DNA from: Treponema sp.
GTDB taxonomy: Bacteria; Spirochaetota; Spirochaetia; Treponematales; Treponemataceae
Direction of reading: 5' to 3'
NCBI GenBank assembly: GCA_016297405.1
Contig: JAEDGP010000035.1
Location: 1 to 20,533, forward strand
Length of the DNA stretch: 20,533 bases
Part shown: in pieces, positions 6,309 to 14,262 of the stretch
Position numbering within the stretch: the first letter of the stretch is position 1
How the letters are laid out: each line of letters begins with the position of its first letter
Notes under the pieces: generated by a model
Database searches by the model: none
What the model was told of the DNA's origin: nothing
Seen by the model: the letters and a program-made list of their open reading frames with translations, nothing else
Translations under genes and position numbers: made by a program

Positions 6309-7652
6309 TTATGCAGAAGCACCCGCCTCTTTGTTGCCAGAAGTATTTTCTTCCCTATCCTTTGGCAGCACCAGATTCAAAATTATTGCAAGCACAAAAA
6401 CAACTGCAACACAGTTTTCAGCAAACACGCTCTGAACAATTTTTGGGAAAATCTTGAACATATCCTTAAGCTGAGTGAATCCAAGACCAACGCTCAAAGA
6501 AAGGGCAACAATCGTAGTATTGCGCTGTGAATAACCACATTTTCCAACCATCTGGAATCCGGCAACAACAATTGTACCGAACATCATGATTGTACATCCC
6601 CCAAGAACAGCCTGAGGAACAGTTGTAAGTGCCTTTCCGAATGCAGGGAAAATACCTGCAACAATCATGATTATTGCGCCAGTACCGATTGTAAAGCGGT
6701 TTACAACTTTTGTCATAGCTACAAGACCAATATTCTGACTGAAAGATGTAATTGGTGTACAACCAAATACACCGGCAATTGAAGAAACAAAACCGTCTGC
6801 TGCAAGAGAACCAGAAAGCTCTTTCTTTTCGATCGGCCGGTCAAGCCCAGTTTCTGCCAAAGCTGTTGAATCACCAATAGTTTCTGTTGCAGAAACCAGG
6901 AAAATAACCACAAATGAAATAATCGCACCCAAGTTGAATTCCGGCTTGAACGGCAAAACAGCAGGAGCAGCTACAATTGCAGTATCATTGAAAACGCTAA
7001 AATCAACCATTCCCAAACAAATTGCAAGCACATAACCTGCAACAAGGCCAAACAGAACGGAAATTACCTTAAGATAACCTTTGGCAAAAATTTGGAACAA
7101 AAGACAACAAATCAAAGTTGTAGAACCCACTACCCAGTTCTGCCATGAACCAAAATCAGAAGCACCCTGACCGCCGGCAAAGCTGTTTGCACCAACAGTA
7201 AGCAAAGAAAATCCAATTGCCACAACAACAGAAGCCGCAACAATGGGAGCGATTATCTTCATCCAGTATTTTGCGAACAGACCCAAAACACCTTCAATAA
7301 GACCACCAACAATTACACAACCAATGATTGTTCCATAACTGTAAGTAGTTCCCACAAAAATCGCCGCATTCAAGAAAGTAAAGCTGATTCCCATTACAAT
7401 AGGCAGCCCTGAACCAATCTTCCATAATGGACAAAGCTGAATCAATGTACCGATTCCAGCAATGATCATAGCATTCTGAACAAGCTTTGCCGCAAGGGAC
7501 TGATCCAGGCCACAAACATTTGCCAAAATCATGATTGGTGTAATGTTTGCAACAAACATAGCAAGAACATGCTGAAGTCCTACTGGAATCGCCTTTCCAA
7601 GTGGAACTTTTCCGTCTAACTGAAAGATGTTTTCTGCGTTAGTGTCTTTCAT
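6309..7652 (-). CDS. pbuX: NCS2-family nucleobase permease, probably xanthine or uracil
   Basis: Imports a purine or pyrimidine base with cation symport across the inner membrane. The 447-residue protein is hydrophobic throughout, with the dozen or so membrane segments usual for the family. It carries the nucleobase-transporter signature at 306-319 (QNIGLVAMTKVVNR, matching [QNP]-x-G-x4-T-x4-R) and the conserved ATETIGD stretch (255-261), whose Glu is expected to contact substrate. The short polar C-terminal tail is not distinctive. It follows xpt by 45 bp with a strong AAAGGAG ribosome binding site 8 nt before the ATG, so it is the last gene of a pyrE-xpt-permease operon. Pairing with xpt, as in B. 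subtilis xpt-pbuX, favours xanthine; linkage to pyrE leaves uracil open. I see no purine riboswitch upstream of the operon. Confidence 0.88.
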   Translation of the reverse strand: MKDTNAENIFQLDGKVPLGKAIPVGLQHVLAMFVANITPIMILANVCGLDQSLAAKLVQNAMIIAGIGTLIQLCPLWKIGSGLPIVMGISFTFLNAAIFVGTTYSYGTIIGCVIVGGLIEGVLGLFAKYWMKIIAPIVAASVVVAIGFSLLTVGANSFAGGQGASDFGSWQNWVVGSTTLICCLLFQIFAKGYLKVISVLFGLVAGYVLAICLGMVDFSVFNDTAIVAAPAVLPFKPEFNLGAIISFVVIFLVSATETIGDSTALAETGLDRPIEKKELSGSLAADGFVSSIAGVFGCTPITSFSQNIGLVAMTKVVNRFTIGTGAIIMIVAGIFPAFGKALTTVPQAVLGGCTIMMFGTIVVAGFQMVGKCGYSQRNTTIVALSLSVGLGFTQLKDMFKIFPKIVQSVFAENCVAVVFVLAIILNLVLPKDREENTSGNKEAGASA

Positions 7653-7697
7653 TTATATAACTCCTTTTAAAATGATCGATTTTGTGGACTGCAAAAA

Positions 7698-8273
7698 TTA
7701 TCTGAATGTAATTTTTCCTGTTTTTGCGTCCATTGTGTCAACAATGGCAATTGATTCCAGCTGGAATCCTTTTTCGCGGATGATTTTTCCACCATCCTGG
7801 AATCCCTTTTCAATAGCAATACCGATTCCTACAACTTCAGCTTGGGCCTGACGGCAGATTTCTGTAAGTCCCAGAAGAGCCGCGCCATTTGCAAGAAAGT
7901 CGTCGATAATAAGAATCTTTTCGCCCTTTTCAATGTATTTTTTAGAAACAAACACATGATTCGTGCATTTGTGTGTGAAAGAATAAACATCTGCGCAATA
8001 TTTGTCGCCGTCAACATTTACGCTCTGGGATTTTTTTGCAAAAAGAACTGGAACGTTAAAATAACGGGCAACAATGCAGGCAATACCAATTCCGCTGGCC
8101 TCAATAGTCAGAATTTTTGTAATTTCTTTTCCGGCAAAGCGCTTTTTGAATTCTGCGCCCATCTGTTCAAGAAGCGGAACATCAATCTGATGATTCAAAA
8201 ATGAATCAACTTTAAGAACGTTTCCTTCGCGAACAATACCATCTTTTATGATTCTTTCTTCAAGAAAATTCAT
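7698..8273 (-). CDS. xpt: Xanthine phosphoribosyltransferase
   Basis: Converts xanthine and PRPP to XMP plus pyrophosphate in purine salvage; cytoplasmic. The 191 residues match the B. subtilis-type enzyme along the length: an N-terminal LKVDSFLNHQID, TIEASGIGIA, and the PRPP-binding IIDDFLANG (122-130). Start choice: an ATG at 8279 is in frame but lies only 1 nt from the AGGAG ribosome binding site, whereas the ATG at 8273 is 7 nt from it and gives an N-terminus (MNFLEERI) like that of known Xpt, so 8273 is used. It lies downstream of pyrE. The 38 bp between them hold a GGTGGT/ACCACC hairpin (8286-8291 and 8304-8309) just before the ribosome binding site, which might modulate translation or mRNA processing. 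Confidence 0.93.
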   Translation of the reverse strand: MNFLEERIIKDGIVREGNVLKVDSFLNHQIDVPLLEQMGAEFKKRFAGKEITKILTIEASGIGIACIVARYFNVPVLFAKKSQSVNVDGDKYCADVYSFTHKCTNHVFVSKKYIEKGEKILIIDDFLANGAALLGLTEICRQAQAEVVGIGIAIEKGFQDGGKIIREKGFQLESIAIVDTMDAKTGKITFR

Positions 8274-8311
8274 AAGCATACTCCTGGTGGTTCTGATAGC
8301 TTTACCACCGC

Positions 8312-9001
8312 TTATTTAGAAGCTCCGTATTCAGCGTAATATTTGTCGATTTCTGCTTTGATTTCGTCTGTGATATATTTTTTGTCGCCGTTTGTATACA
8401 ACGCTTCTACAACATCACTCATGGAAACGATTGCTTTTGCAGGGAATCCGTATTTTTCTGTAATTACGTCCAAAGCTGCTTTTGTTGAATCAGGAGCTTT
8501 TTCTTCGCGGTTCAAAGAAACGATTTCGCCAACGATTTTGATTCCGCCTTCTGTTGTTTCCTGTGCCTTAATTTTTGGATAAACTTCTTCAATTGATTTT
8601 CCGGAAGTTGTAACGTCTTCAATAATTACAACGCGGTCACCGTCTTTGATTTTGTAACCAAGAAGTCCGCCTTTGTCTGCGCCGTGGTCTTTTTCTTCTT
8701 TTCGGTCGCAGCAGTATTTTACTTCTTTTCCGTAAAGCTTTGAGTAAGCAACTGCTGTAACAACAGCCAGTGGAATACCCTTGTAAGCAGGACCAAAGAA
8801 TACGTCAAAATCATCACCAAAATTGTCGTGAATAGATTTTGCGTAGTATTCACCAAGACGGGCAAGCTGACCGCCAGTTACATAAGCGCCGGCGTTCATA
8901 AAGAATGGACTCTGACGACCACTTTTCAAAGTAAACGAGCCAAATTTCAGAACCTGGCATTCAACCATAAAATCAATAAATTCTTTCTTATACTGTTCCA
9001 T
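8312..9001 (-). CDS. pyrE: Orotate phosphoribosyltransferase
   Basis: Converts orotate and PRPP to OMP plus pyrophosphate, the fifth step of pyrimidine synthesis. The 229 residues include the early FTLKSGRQSPFF, the catalytic flexible loop with KEEKDHG (101-107), and the PRPP motif VVIIEDVTTSGKS (124-136), all typical of PyrE. Length fits the longer E. coli-like form. The start is fixed: an in-frame TAA three codons upstream forms part of the promoter -10 box. There is no Shine-Dalgarno sequence. It is the first gene of an operon with xpt and the permease, joining a pyrimidine synthesis enzyme to purine salvage. I see no attenuator or PyrR-binding element before it; with so short a leader there is no room for one. 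Confidence 0.95.
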   Translation of the reverse strand: MEQYKKEFIDFMVECQVLKFGSFTLKSGRQSPFFMNAGAYVTGGQLARLGEYYAKSIHDNFGDDFDVFFGPAYKGIPLAVVTAVAYSKLYGKEVKYCCDRKEEKDHGADKGGLLGYKIKDGDRVVIIEDVTTSGKSIEEVYPKIKAQETTEGGIKIVGEIVSLNREEKAPDSTKAALDVITEKYGFPAKAIVSMSDVVEALYTNGDKKYITDEIKAEIDKYYAEYGASK

Positions 9002-9007
9002 GAAAGC

Positions 9008-9035
9008 ATTTTATCAAATTGGGCCAAAATGTAAA
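9008..9035 (-). promoter_or_regulatory. pyrE operon promoter with start-proximal -10
   Basis: On the minus strand TTTACA (9035-9030, five of six), a 16-bp spacer and TAAAAT (9013-9008, five of six) sit 6 nt before the ATG at 9001. Transcription would start at about the first base of the coding region. Confidence 0.55.
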
Positions 9036-9073
9036 AGCAATCCCGCGTTCCGCAGCCCGCCTAAGGCTCGGTC

Positions 9074-9138
9074 TGGGGCAAAGCCCCATCCTTTTGCTGC
9101 GCAAAACTGCTCCATGCGGGGGCAGGTTGGTTTCCCCC
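9074..9138. repeat. Three consecutive hairpins between divergent genes
   Basis: TGGGGC/GCCCCA with loop AAA (9074-9088), TTTTGC/GCAAAA with loop TGC (9092-9106), and GGGGG/CCCCC with an 11-nt loop (9118-9138) lie side by side in the 189-bp gap between pyrE and the reactivation-domain gene. They sit upstream of both promoters and are not needed as terminators, because the genes diverge. They look like repeat-element DNA. Confidence 0.55.
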
Positions 9139-9139
9139 A

Positions 9140-9168
9140 ATGACAAAACAAGCAGGCTACACTATAAT
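9140..9168 (+). promoter_or_regulatory. Promoter of the MetH reactivation-domain gene
   Basis: ATGACA (9140-9145, five of six), a 17-bp spacer and a perfect TATAAT (9163-9168) form one of the best promoters in the window. Transcription would start near 9175, giving a leader of about 16 nt that contains GAAGG as a modest ribosome binding site before the ATG at 9191. Confidence 0.7.
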
Positions 9169-9190
9169 TTCTTGAAGGCAGCTAACCAAA

Positions 9191-9817
9191 ATGGGACCAT
9201 TATTCTACAAATTACCAGCACAACACATCATTCCAGACTACAAAGAAGCAGCAAGATATAGCGGTTACACACAACCCATCTGCGATTCAGACATCGTATC
9301 TGCAAAAATAAAAGACTGCTGCAGCCAGCTTCAAAAAATCCTTATGCCTCAAGCTGTCTTTCAGGAATTTCCACTAACTGTTTTGCCACCAGATCAGGCA
9401 GACGGCCCATCAACAATTCAATTCGCAAACATTACAATTAAGTCCAAAGACCTTGGCACAAACCTTAAAGGCTGCAGCAGCATTGTGCTTTTCGCGGCAA
9501 CCATCGGCCCAATGACAGACACACTCATCCGCAAAACCCAGAACACAGGCAGCGCAGATGCCGCTTTCATGCAGGCTTGCGGGGCAATGTTTATAGAAAG
9601 CTTCGTAGATCTTTTAAATGATTACATAAAGCAAAACGCATTATGCCGCGGCCTCAAATCACATCCTCGCTACAGTCCAGGTTACGGCGATGTTCCCCTT
9701 TCATTTCAAAAAAACATATTCAATCTGCTTCCTTGCAGCAAAATCGGCCTCACACTGATGGATTCATTGATCATGGCCCCGGAAAAAAGCGTCACTGCGC
9801 TCATAGGCTTGGAATAA
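9191..9817 (+). CDS. Stand-alone methionine synthase reactivation (SAM-binding) domain
   Basis: In full-length MetH this C-terminal domain binds SAM and remethylates cobalamin that has oxidised to cob(II)alamin, after reduction by flavodoxin or a similar donor. Here it is a 208-residue protein. Recognition rests on RYSPGYGD (160-167), which corresponds to the R-x-x-x-G-Y SAM-binding signature, and on the final stretch LMAP/MDSLIMAPEKSVTALIG, which matches the M-x-P-x-x-S-V ending of the domain. It is shorter than the E. coli domain (about 330 residues), as in other stand-alone forms; Thermotoga maritima has a comparable split. The MetH core at 550-3195 lacks exactly this part, so the two should work together. 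The gene has its own promoter, is 113 bp from the next gene, and is not in an operon with metH. Confidence 0.85.
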   Translation: MGPLFYKLPAQHIIPDYKEAARYSGYTQPICDSDIVSAKIKDCCSQLQKILMPQAVFQEFPLTVLPPDQADGPSTIQFANITIKSKDLGTNLKGCSSIVLFAATIGPMTDTLIRKTQNTGSADAAFMQACGAMFIESFVDLLNDYIKQNALCRGLKSHPRYSPGYGDVPLSFQKNIFNLLPCSKIGLTLMDSLIMAPEKSVTALIGLE

Positions 9818-9879
9818 AACCGCCCGCCTTTTCCGATTTTTGCCTTTTTCCATTTACTTTCCCAATAACATTCAACTAC

Positions 9880-9908
9880 TTACCATATAACAAATATTTT
9901 ATTATAAT
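9880..9908 (+). promoter_or_regulatory. Promoter of the TIGR03546-TIGR03545 pair
   Basis: TTACCA (9880-9885, four of six), a 17-bp spacer and a perfect TATAAT (9903-9908) lie 22 nt before the ATG at 9931. The leader would be about 15 nt and hold a strong GGAGG. Confidence 0.55.
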
Positions 9909-9930
9909 GGTTATTATTCATGGAGGAAAC

Positions 9931-10446
9931 ATGTTCGGCTACATCGTTAAACTGATTCAACTTTTGAACGCTAACTCAAAACCAAGCCAGATAGCAAATT
10001 CCGTTTGTATCGGAATGCTTTTGGGATTCATGCCAAAAAACAATGCACTTTGGTACATTCTTATGTTCTTTTTTGCATTTGTACGTATAAACAAAGGCTG
10101 CTACCTTATTTTTATCCTCATTGGCTCAGCCTTAACTCCTTTGCTGGATCCCCTTTTTGATGACCTTGGATATGCAATCCTCACCATCCCATCTCTTGCC
10201 GGATTTTACGGCTGGCTTTTGGATATTCCATTTGTGGCTTTCACCAGCTTCAACAATTCCATTGTTATGGGATCCATGGTGTTTGGCCTTTTATTATATG
10301 CACCGCTTTTTGCAGGCATTATTTATGGAATAAAAGCATGGCGCAAATACATATCTCCAAAATTCATCGATTCAAAGATTCTTAAGACAATCTACAGGAT
10401 TCCTGGAATCGCAAAACTTCATGAACAGGTCACAAAATATATCTAA
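9931..10446 (+). CDS. TIGR03546-family small membrane protein, DUF2062-like
   Basis: Uncharacterised inner-membrane protein of 171 residues. The frame is open upstream to 9643, but a GGAGG 5 nt before the ATG at 9931 and the upstream promoter fix the start here. The region SKPSQIANSVCIGMLLGFMP followed by a run of hydrophobic segments and RINKGCYLIFILIGSALTP resembles the DUF2062 pattern (IAxGxAxGxFxGxxP, then R-x-N and a P before the last segments). Three to four membrane segments are visible (about 20-60, 60-90, 95-115, 115-140), then a basic cytoplasmic-looking tail. I recall TIGR03546 proteins being encoded next to TIGR03545 proteins in bacteria with outer membranes; that arrangement is seen here, with a 14-bp gap. 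It probably acts with its partner in the envelope. The function is unknown. Confidence 0.8.
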   Translation: MFGYIVKLIQLLNANSKPSQIANSVCIGMLLGFMPKNNALWYILMFFFAFVRINKGCYLIFILIGSALTPLLDPLFDDLGYAILTIPSLAGFYGWLLDIPFVAFTSFNNSIVMGSMVFGLLLYAPLFAGIIYGIKAWRKYISPKFIDSKILKTIYRIPGIAKLHEQVTKYI

Positions 10447-10460
10447 GGCAGGAGAATAAA

Positions 10461-12938
10461 ATGAAAGAAACAGAAACAACAAAAAAGACTCCTGCAGCAA
10501 ATCAGGAAAAAACAACAAAAACCACTGCAAAAAAAGAAAAGTCCGTTGCACCTGCAAAAACTGCAAAAGCGGAAAAAACAGCAAAAACTAAAAGCGCAGA
10601 AAAAGAGCCAAAGCCAGTAAAAGAGCCAAAAGCTCCAAAAAAATCTGCTTCAGAAAAAGCGCTTGAAAAAGCAAAGAAAAAGGCAGAAAAAGAACCTAAA
10701 TCTTTGCCTGCAAAAAAGCTTCCAAAACTTTTCAAAAAGCGATATCTTCCTGCAAAATTTAAAAAACAAATCGAAAAAAAGCTTTTTATCGAGCACGATA
10801 AAAAATTTGTACTTTCATTTTTCAAGCATGACCTGGTAAACAAAAAAGGTCAGCAGGTAAGTGGCATTCCTTTGGATCAGCAGATTCCTAAAGCCGATTT
10901 CACAAGACTTAAAAACCTAGCCAAGCAGATTAATTCGCAAAAACCAGCCGTAAAATTCATTCCGCTGCTTGCAACAATTTCTGCCATCGTTCTTGTATGT
11001 CTGGTACTGATGCTTTTCAGAAACATCATCATCAAAAACCTGCTTGTAAACTCAATGCAGAATATTTTCAAAGCAAAAACCGACATTGCATACGTAAACC
11101 TTGATCTTTTCGCCAGCAATAATGATCTTGCTGCCCACGGAATTGACGCAAAATCTTTGGGCAACACAAAAACTGCCCTCCTTCAGATTCGTGGACTTCA
11201 GCAGGCCAATAAAGATTCTGAAAATGTCATGAAGAATCTTTTTGAAATCGACGAAATTACTTTTGCATTAAATTTCACAGAACTTTTAAGAGGTAAATTC
11301 GTTGCGCAAAAGATTGCTGTCAACGGAGTTGCCATTGGAACCGACCGAACTTATTCCGGTTTCATTCCAGGCCTCACCGATAAAAAAGATGATAAAAATA
11401 CATTCCTGGCGGAAAAACGCGACGAACTTTTAAATGTTGCCGAAGAAGAACTTAAAAAGATTCTTGAAGCTTACAATCCACAAACCCTTCTTACAGAAGT
11501 CCAGGACGAACTTCAATCACCAAAAACGGCTTTGGATATCACTTCTGAAGTCAAAGCAAAAGTTGAAAAATGGCAGGCAAAACCTGCTGAAATCGAAAAG
11601 AAAATCAATGATGTAACAGCCAGCGTTAATGCAGTCATCAAAACTAACTGGGGCGGAATCAACGATTTAACAAAAGTCAAGAATGCCCTTACCACACTTA
11701 AAAACTGTGAAAAGGAAATCAAATCTGCAAACGATCTTATCACAGCAACCACAAAAGATATGGAAACCGATACAAAGCTTATAAAAACTTACACCACAAA
11801 GCTTCAGACTTCCATCACTGCCGACAAGGCACTCGTTACCAAAAAAGTTGCTGAAATGAAGCAAAAGCTTTCTCCAGCGGGATTCAAAAAAATCATGTCC
11901 AACGCCATCGAAGGAATGCTTTACAATCTCCTTGGCAGCTATTTCCCATATATCTCTGACCTGATGGACTTTGCTCAAGATGTTGGCCTGGATATTCCAA
12001 AGCCTTCTTTAAATCTTGCTTCTAAATCAAAATCAGATAAAAAAGAAGAACAGCCTCAGCAAAAAGTCGAAGAAGAACCTGCTCAAAGTTCTTCAAGCTC
12101 TCATGGCTATAAAAGACGTGCTGGTCGCACAGTTACATACTCAAGAAACAAATACCCTACATTCCTGATCCAGGACATTCAGGCTTCCGGAAAACAGTTC
12201 CATGATGAAAGCAAGGAATTATTCCACGGTTACGCCTATGACATCAGCAATAACCAGAAACTTTGGGACAAACCAACTACAAGCCACATTTACTTCAGCG
12301 TTCTTGATCATGACAACAACGCAGATATTATCATCGATGCAAGAGATAATCCAAATCCATTGCTCACGATCAATTACAAAGGCGATAAGTATCCGCTATC
12401 TGCTGATGCCAAAGTGTTTAAAATGAGCACTAAGTCAGACATTCAGGCAAATTTCAGAGCTGACACTCAAGGCTCATGGGAAATTGGCGGAACATTGGGA
12501 ATGAATGTTTCTAAGATGACTGGTATGGATTTTGAACCTGTACAGGTATGTAAAATTTACAAGAATGCGCTTTCAAAAGTTTCACGACTTGATATTGGCT
12601 ACACACTTTCCTACTCCAAGGCAAACAAACTGCAGCTTCAGGTAAACAAACTGGATACACTCGCATCTCAGCTTGCAACCCCAGTCCTCACATCACTTCA
12701 GGAAGAAATCACGTCAATTGCAAACCAGGCAACACAGAAAGTTGTTGCTTTGATTTCAGAAAAAACCAGTGGTGCAACTGATTTCATCAAAAAATACGAA
12801 GATATTTCAAAATCTGTAAACAACCAGAAAAATCAGCTAAACAACGTAGAAAAAAGCCGACAGGACAAAATCAAGGAGCTTGAAAAGAAAATGGCAGCAA
12901 GCCTTATTCCAGGCTTGGGAAGCAAAAAAATCTTCTAA
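10461..12938 (+). CDS. TIGR03545-family large anchored envelope protein, AsmA-like layout
   Basis: Uncharacterised 825-residue protein. Residues 1-90 are low-complexity and about one third lysine, with Ala, Pro, Glu and Thr. One membrane segment follows at about 166-186 (FIPLLATISAIVLVCLVLML). The rest should be periplasmic. Just after the anchor, TDIAYVNLDLFASNNDLAAHG, then EIDEITFALNFTELLRGKFV and IAVNGVAIG, follow the layout seen at the start of AsmA-like lipid-transport proteins. A central helical, coiled-coil-like stretch (about 320-470), a Ser/Gln/Glu-rich linker (about 520-550) and a C-terminal beta-rich region come next, ending in a Lys/Gln-rich helix (about 780-815). An AGGAG 7 nt before the ATG sets the start. 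It is translated right after the TIGR03546 gene. A role in lipid transport or envelope biogenesis is inference. Confidence 0.82.
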   Translation: MKETETTKKTPAANQEKTTKTTAKKEKSVAPAKTAKAEKTAKTKSAEKEPKPVKEPKAPKKSASEKALEKAKKKAEKEPKSLPAKKLPKLFKKRYLPAKFKKQIEKKLFIEHDKKFVLSFFKHDLVNKKGQQVSGIPLDQQIPKADFTRLKNLAKQINSQKPAVKFIPLLATISAIVLVCLVLMLFRNIIIKNLLVNSMQNIFKAKTDIAYVNLDLFASNNDLAAHGIDAKSLGNTKTALLQIRGLQQANKDSENVMKNLFEIDEITFALNFTELLRGKFVAQKIAVNGVAIGTDRTYSGFIPGLTDKKDDKNTFLAEKRDELLNVAEEELKKILEAYNPQTLLTEVQDELQSPKTALDITSEVKAKVEKWQAKPAEIEKKINDVTASVNAVIKTNWGGINDLTKVKNALTTLKNCEKEIKSANDLITATTKDMETDTKLIKTYTTKLQTSITADKALVTKKVAEMKQKLSPAGFKKIMSNAIEGMLYNLLGSYFPYISDLMDFAQDVGLDIPKPSLNLASKSKSDKKEEQPQQKVEEEPAQSSSSSHGYKRRAGRTVTYSRNKYPTFLIQDIQASGKQFHDESKELFHGYAYDISNNQKLWDKPTTSHIYFSVLDHDNNADIIIDARDNPNPLLTINYKGDKYPLSADAKVFKMSTKSDIQANFRADTQGSWEIGGTLGMNVSKMTGMDFEPVQVCKIYKNALSKVSRLDIGYTLSYSKANKLQLQVNKLDTLASQLATPVLTSLQEEITSIANQATQKVVALISEKTSGATDFIKKYEDISKSVNNQKNQLNNVEKSRQDKIKELEKKMAASLIPGLGSKKIF

Positions 12939-12942
12939 TCGC

Positions 12943-12973
12943 AAAAAATTATGGGATGCAAAACCGCATCCCA
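12943..12973 (-). terminator. Hairpin with minus-strand U-tract
   Basis: A perfect 8-bp stem TGGGATGC/GCATCCCA (12952-12959 and 12966-12973) with a 6-nt loop. On the minus strand it is followed, after four bases, by TTTTTT, so it could be a backup terminator for the HD hydrolase gene. On the plus strand it has no T-run after it. Confidence 0.45.
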
Positions 12974-12984
12974 CAGAATCTTAC

Positions 12985-13037
12985 AAAAAAGGGTCAGGAA
13001 ACAAACTTCACAATGAAGCGAATCCTGACCCTTTTTT
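12985..13037. terminator. Two-way Rho-independent terminator
   Basis: A 15-bp perfect stem AAAAAAGGGTCAGGA (12985-12999) with TCCTGACCCTTTTTT (13023-13037). The 23-nt loop itself holds a small CTTCA/TGAAG hairpin (13006-13018). A-run before and T-run after let it work on both strands, as expected between the converging TIGR03545 and HD hydrolase genes. Confidence 0.88.
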
Positions 13038-13051
13038 TATTTCAGAGCTTT

Positions 13052-14221
13052 TTATCTAAAAGCAACTCCACCCCATTTTGTGTCTTCGTAATCAAGAAAA
13101 TCCCTGATGATGTTTGCACCTTTATCTGAAACATCGGAAAGACGACGATTCTTACATTCAGTTCCAGAAGCTGCAACTAATGGATTTATATACCTTTGCT
13201 TTACATCAATACTAACGCAAAAACCTTTGTCATCTTCGAAAGGCCGCTTATCAATATGCAGGATGCTTTCCATTTCTGTGAAAGTATTAAAAAGCTTGCC
13301 GAATTTTTCCGCATTCTTATCATAATAACCAAACATTTCACCCTTTGTGCAGAAAACACGGAATTTGCACAAAAGCTGCTCTTCATCCAGATTCATGCAA
13401 TCCATTTCCGTTATGATGCCCAGTTCAATGGCACTGTGCACAATTTCAGCAAGCATCTGCATCGTCAGTTTATTTTCATTCAGTTGAAGCACATGGCCGA
13501 TTTCACAGAATTTTTCACAATAAAATTCGGCAATCTCTTTGTGCATAAAACCAAGCTCATCTATCCCCATTTCATTTTTGAGCACAACAATATCGGAATA
13601 GACTTTCTGCACATCTTCCAGATTCCAGCTGCCAAGCAAAGAGGCACCGGAGGGAAACATATATTCCAACCTGTCAGCCGAAAGACAAGGTAAATCATTA
13701 TCAGCTATTGGATACTGATGATAGTCCCTGACACTTTCAATTGAAATGCCGTCTTTTTCAAGCATGGCGCAAAGCACTTTATCATTGCGAATAATTTCTT
13801 CGGTGCCTCGCTCGCTTTCAGACTGGGTCAAAGCATCCCCTTTGCGAAATTCCTGCACATGACTGAATGCAGCTGTAGCAATATCATGAAAAAGGCCAGC
13901 CAAAGTCTGTATCTTATCCCTGGTAAAATTCCAGATTATCAGCGCAACAGCAATGCTATGATCATATCTGGAATACATGAATCTGTTTTTGTACAATTTA
14001 GTCCAATCAGTACCGCAAAGCAAGCCTACACCTTTAAGTCTTTGCATAGAGGGAACACTTGCATATTCATTGATAAAATACGGAACATCTTTACTTAAGA
14101 TTGAGTAATATTTTTTTATATCAAAAGATTGTTCCGGCTTACCTTCCATATCCAAAGAAAGCGGATATTTTGCCAGCATGAAAGGCCAGTCAACATCCTT
14201 ATAAATATTACTTTTATCCAT
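13052..14221 (-). CDS. HD-domain metal-dependent phosphohydrolase
   Basis: A 389-residue protein of the HD superfamily, nearest in layout to the dGTPase/SAMHD1-like group (COG1078 style). The metal ligands are visible: His88 in RYDHS, His112-Asp113 in GLFHDIATAAFSH, and Asp183 in LSADRLEYMF. Such proteins hydrolyse dNTPs, nucleotides or signalling nucleotides; the substrate cannot be told from sequence. The frame has a TTG one codon upstream, but the ATG at 14221 with GGTGG six bases before it is the better start. It lies 41 bp after the MscS gene on the same strand, probably in one transcript with nth and MscS. The C-terminal half (about 200-389) I do not recognise. It ends before the two-way terminator. 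Confidence 0.8.
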   Translation of the reverse strand: MDKSNIYKDVDWPFMLAKYPLSLDMEGKPEQSFDIKKYYSILSKDVPYFINEYASVPSMQRLKGVGLLCGTDWTKLYKNRFMYSRYDHSIAVALIIWNFTRDKIQTLAGLFHDIATAAFSHVQEFRKGDALTQSESERGTEEIIRNDKVLCAMLEKDGISIESVRDYHQYPIADNDLPCLSADRLEYMFPSGASLLGSWNLEDVQKVYSDIVVLKNEMGIDELGFMHKEIAEFYCEKFCEIGHVLQLNENKLTMQMLAEIVHSAIELGIITEMDCMNLDEEQLLCKFRVFCTKGEMFGYYDKNAEKFGKLFNTFTEMESILHIDKRPFEDDKGFCVSIDVKQRYINPLVAASGTECKNRRLSDVSDKGANIIRDFLDYEDTKWGGVAFR

Positions 14222-14262
14222 CAAATACCACCACTAAATTTTTAAACTCTCTCCAAAAAAGC

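Noticed and set aside
8274..8279. Upstream ATG for xpt
   Set aside because: It sits 1 nt from the ribosome binding site; the ATG at 8273 has proper spacing and matches the family N-terminus.
9643..9930. Upstream extension of the TIGR03546 frame
   Set aside because: It overlaps the reactivation-domain gene in another frame. The promoter and GGAGG directly before 9931 fix the real start.
10502..10843. 113-codon minus-strand Phe/Ser-rich frame
   Set aside because: It is the antisense reading of the lysine-rich tail of the TIGR03545 gene.
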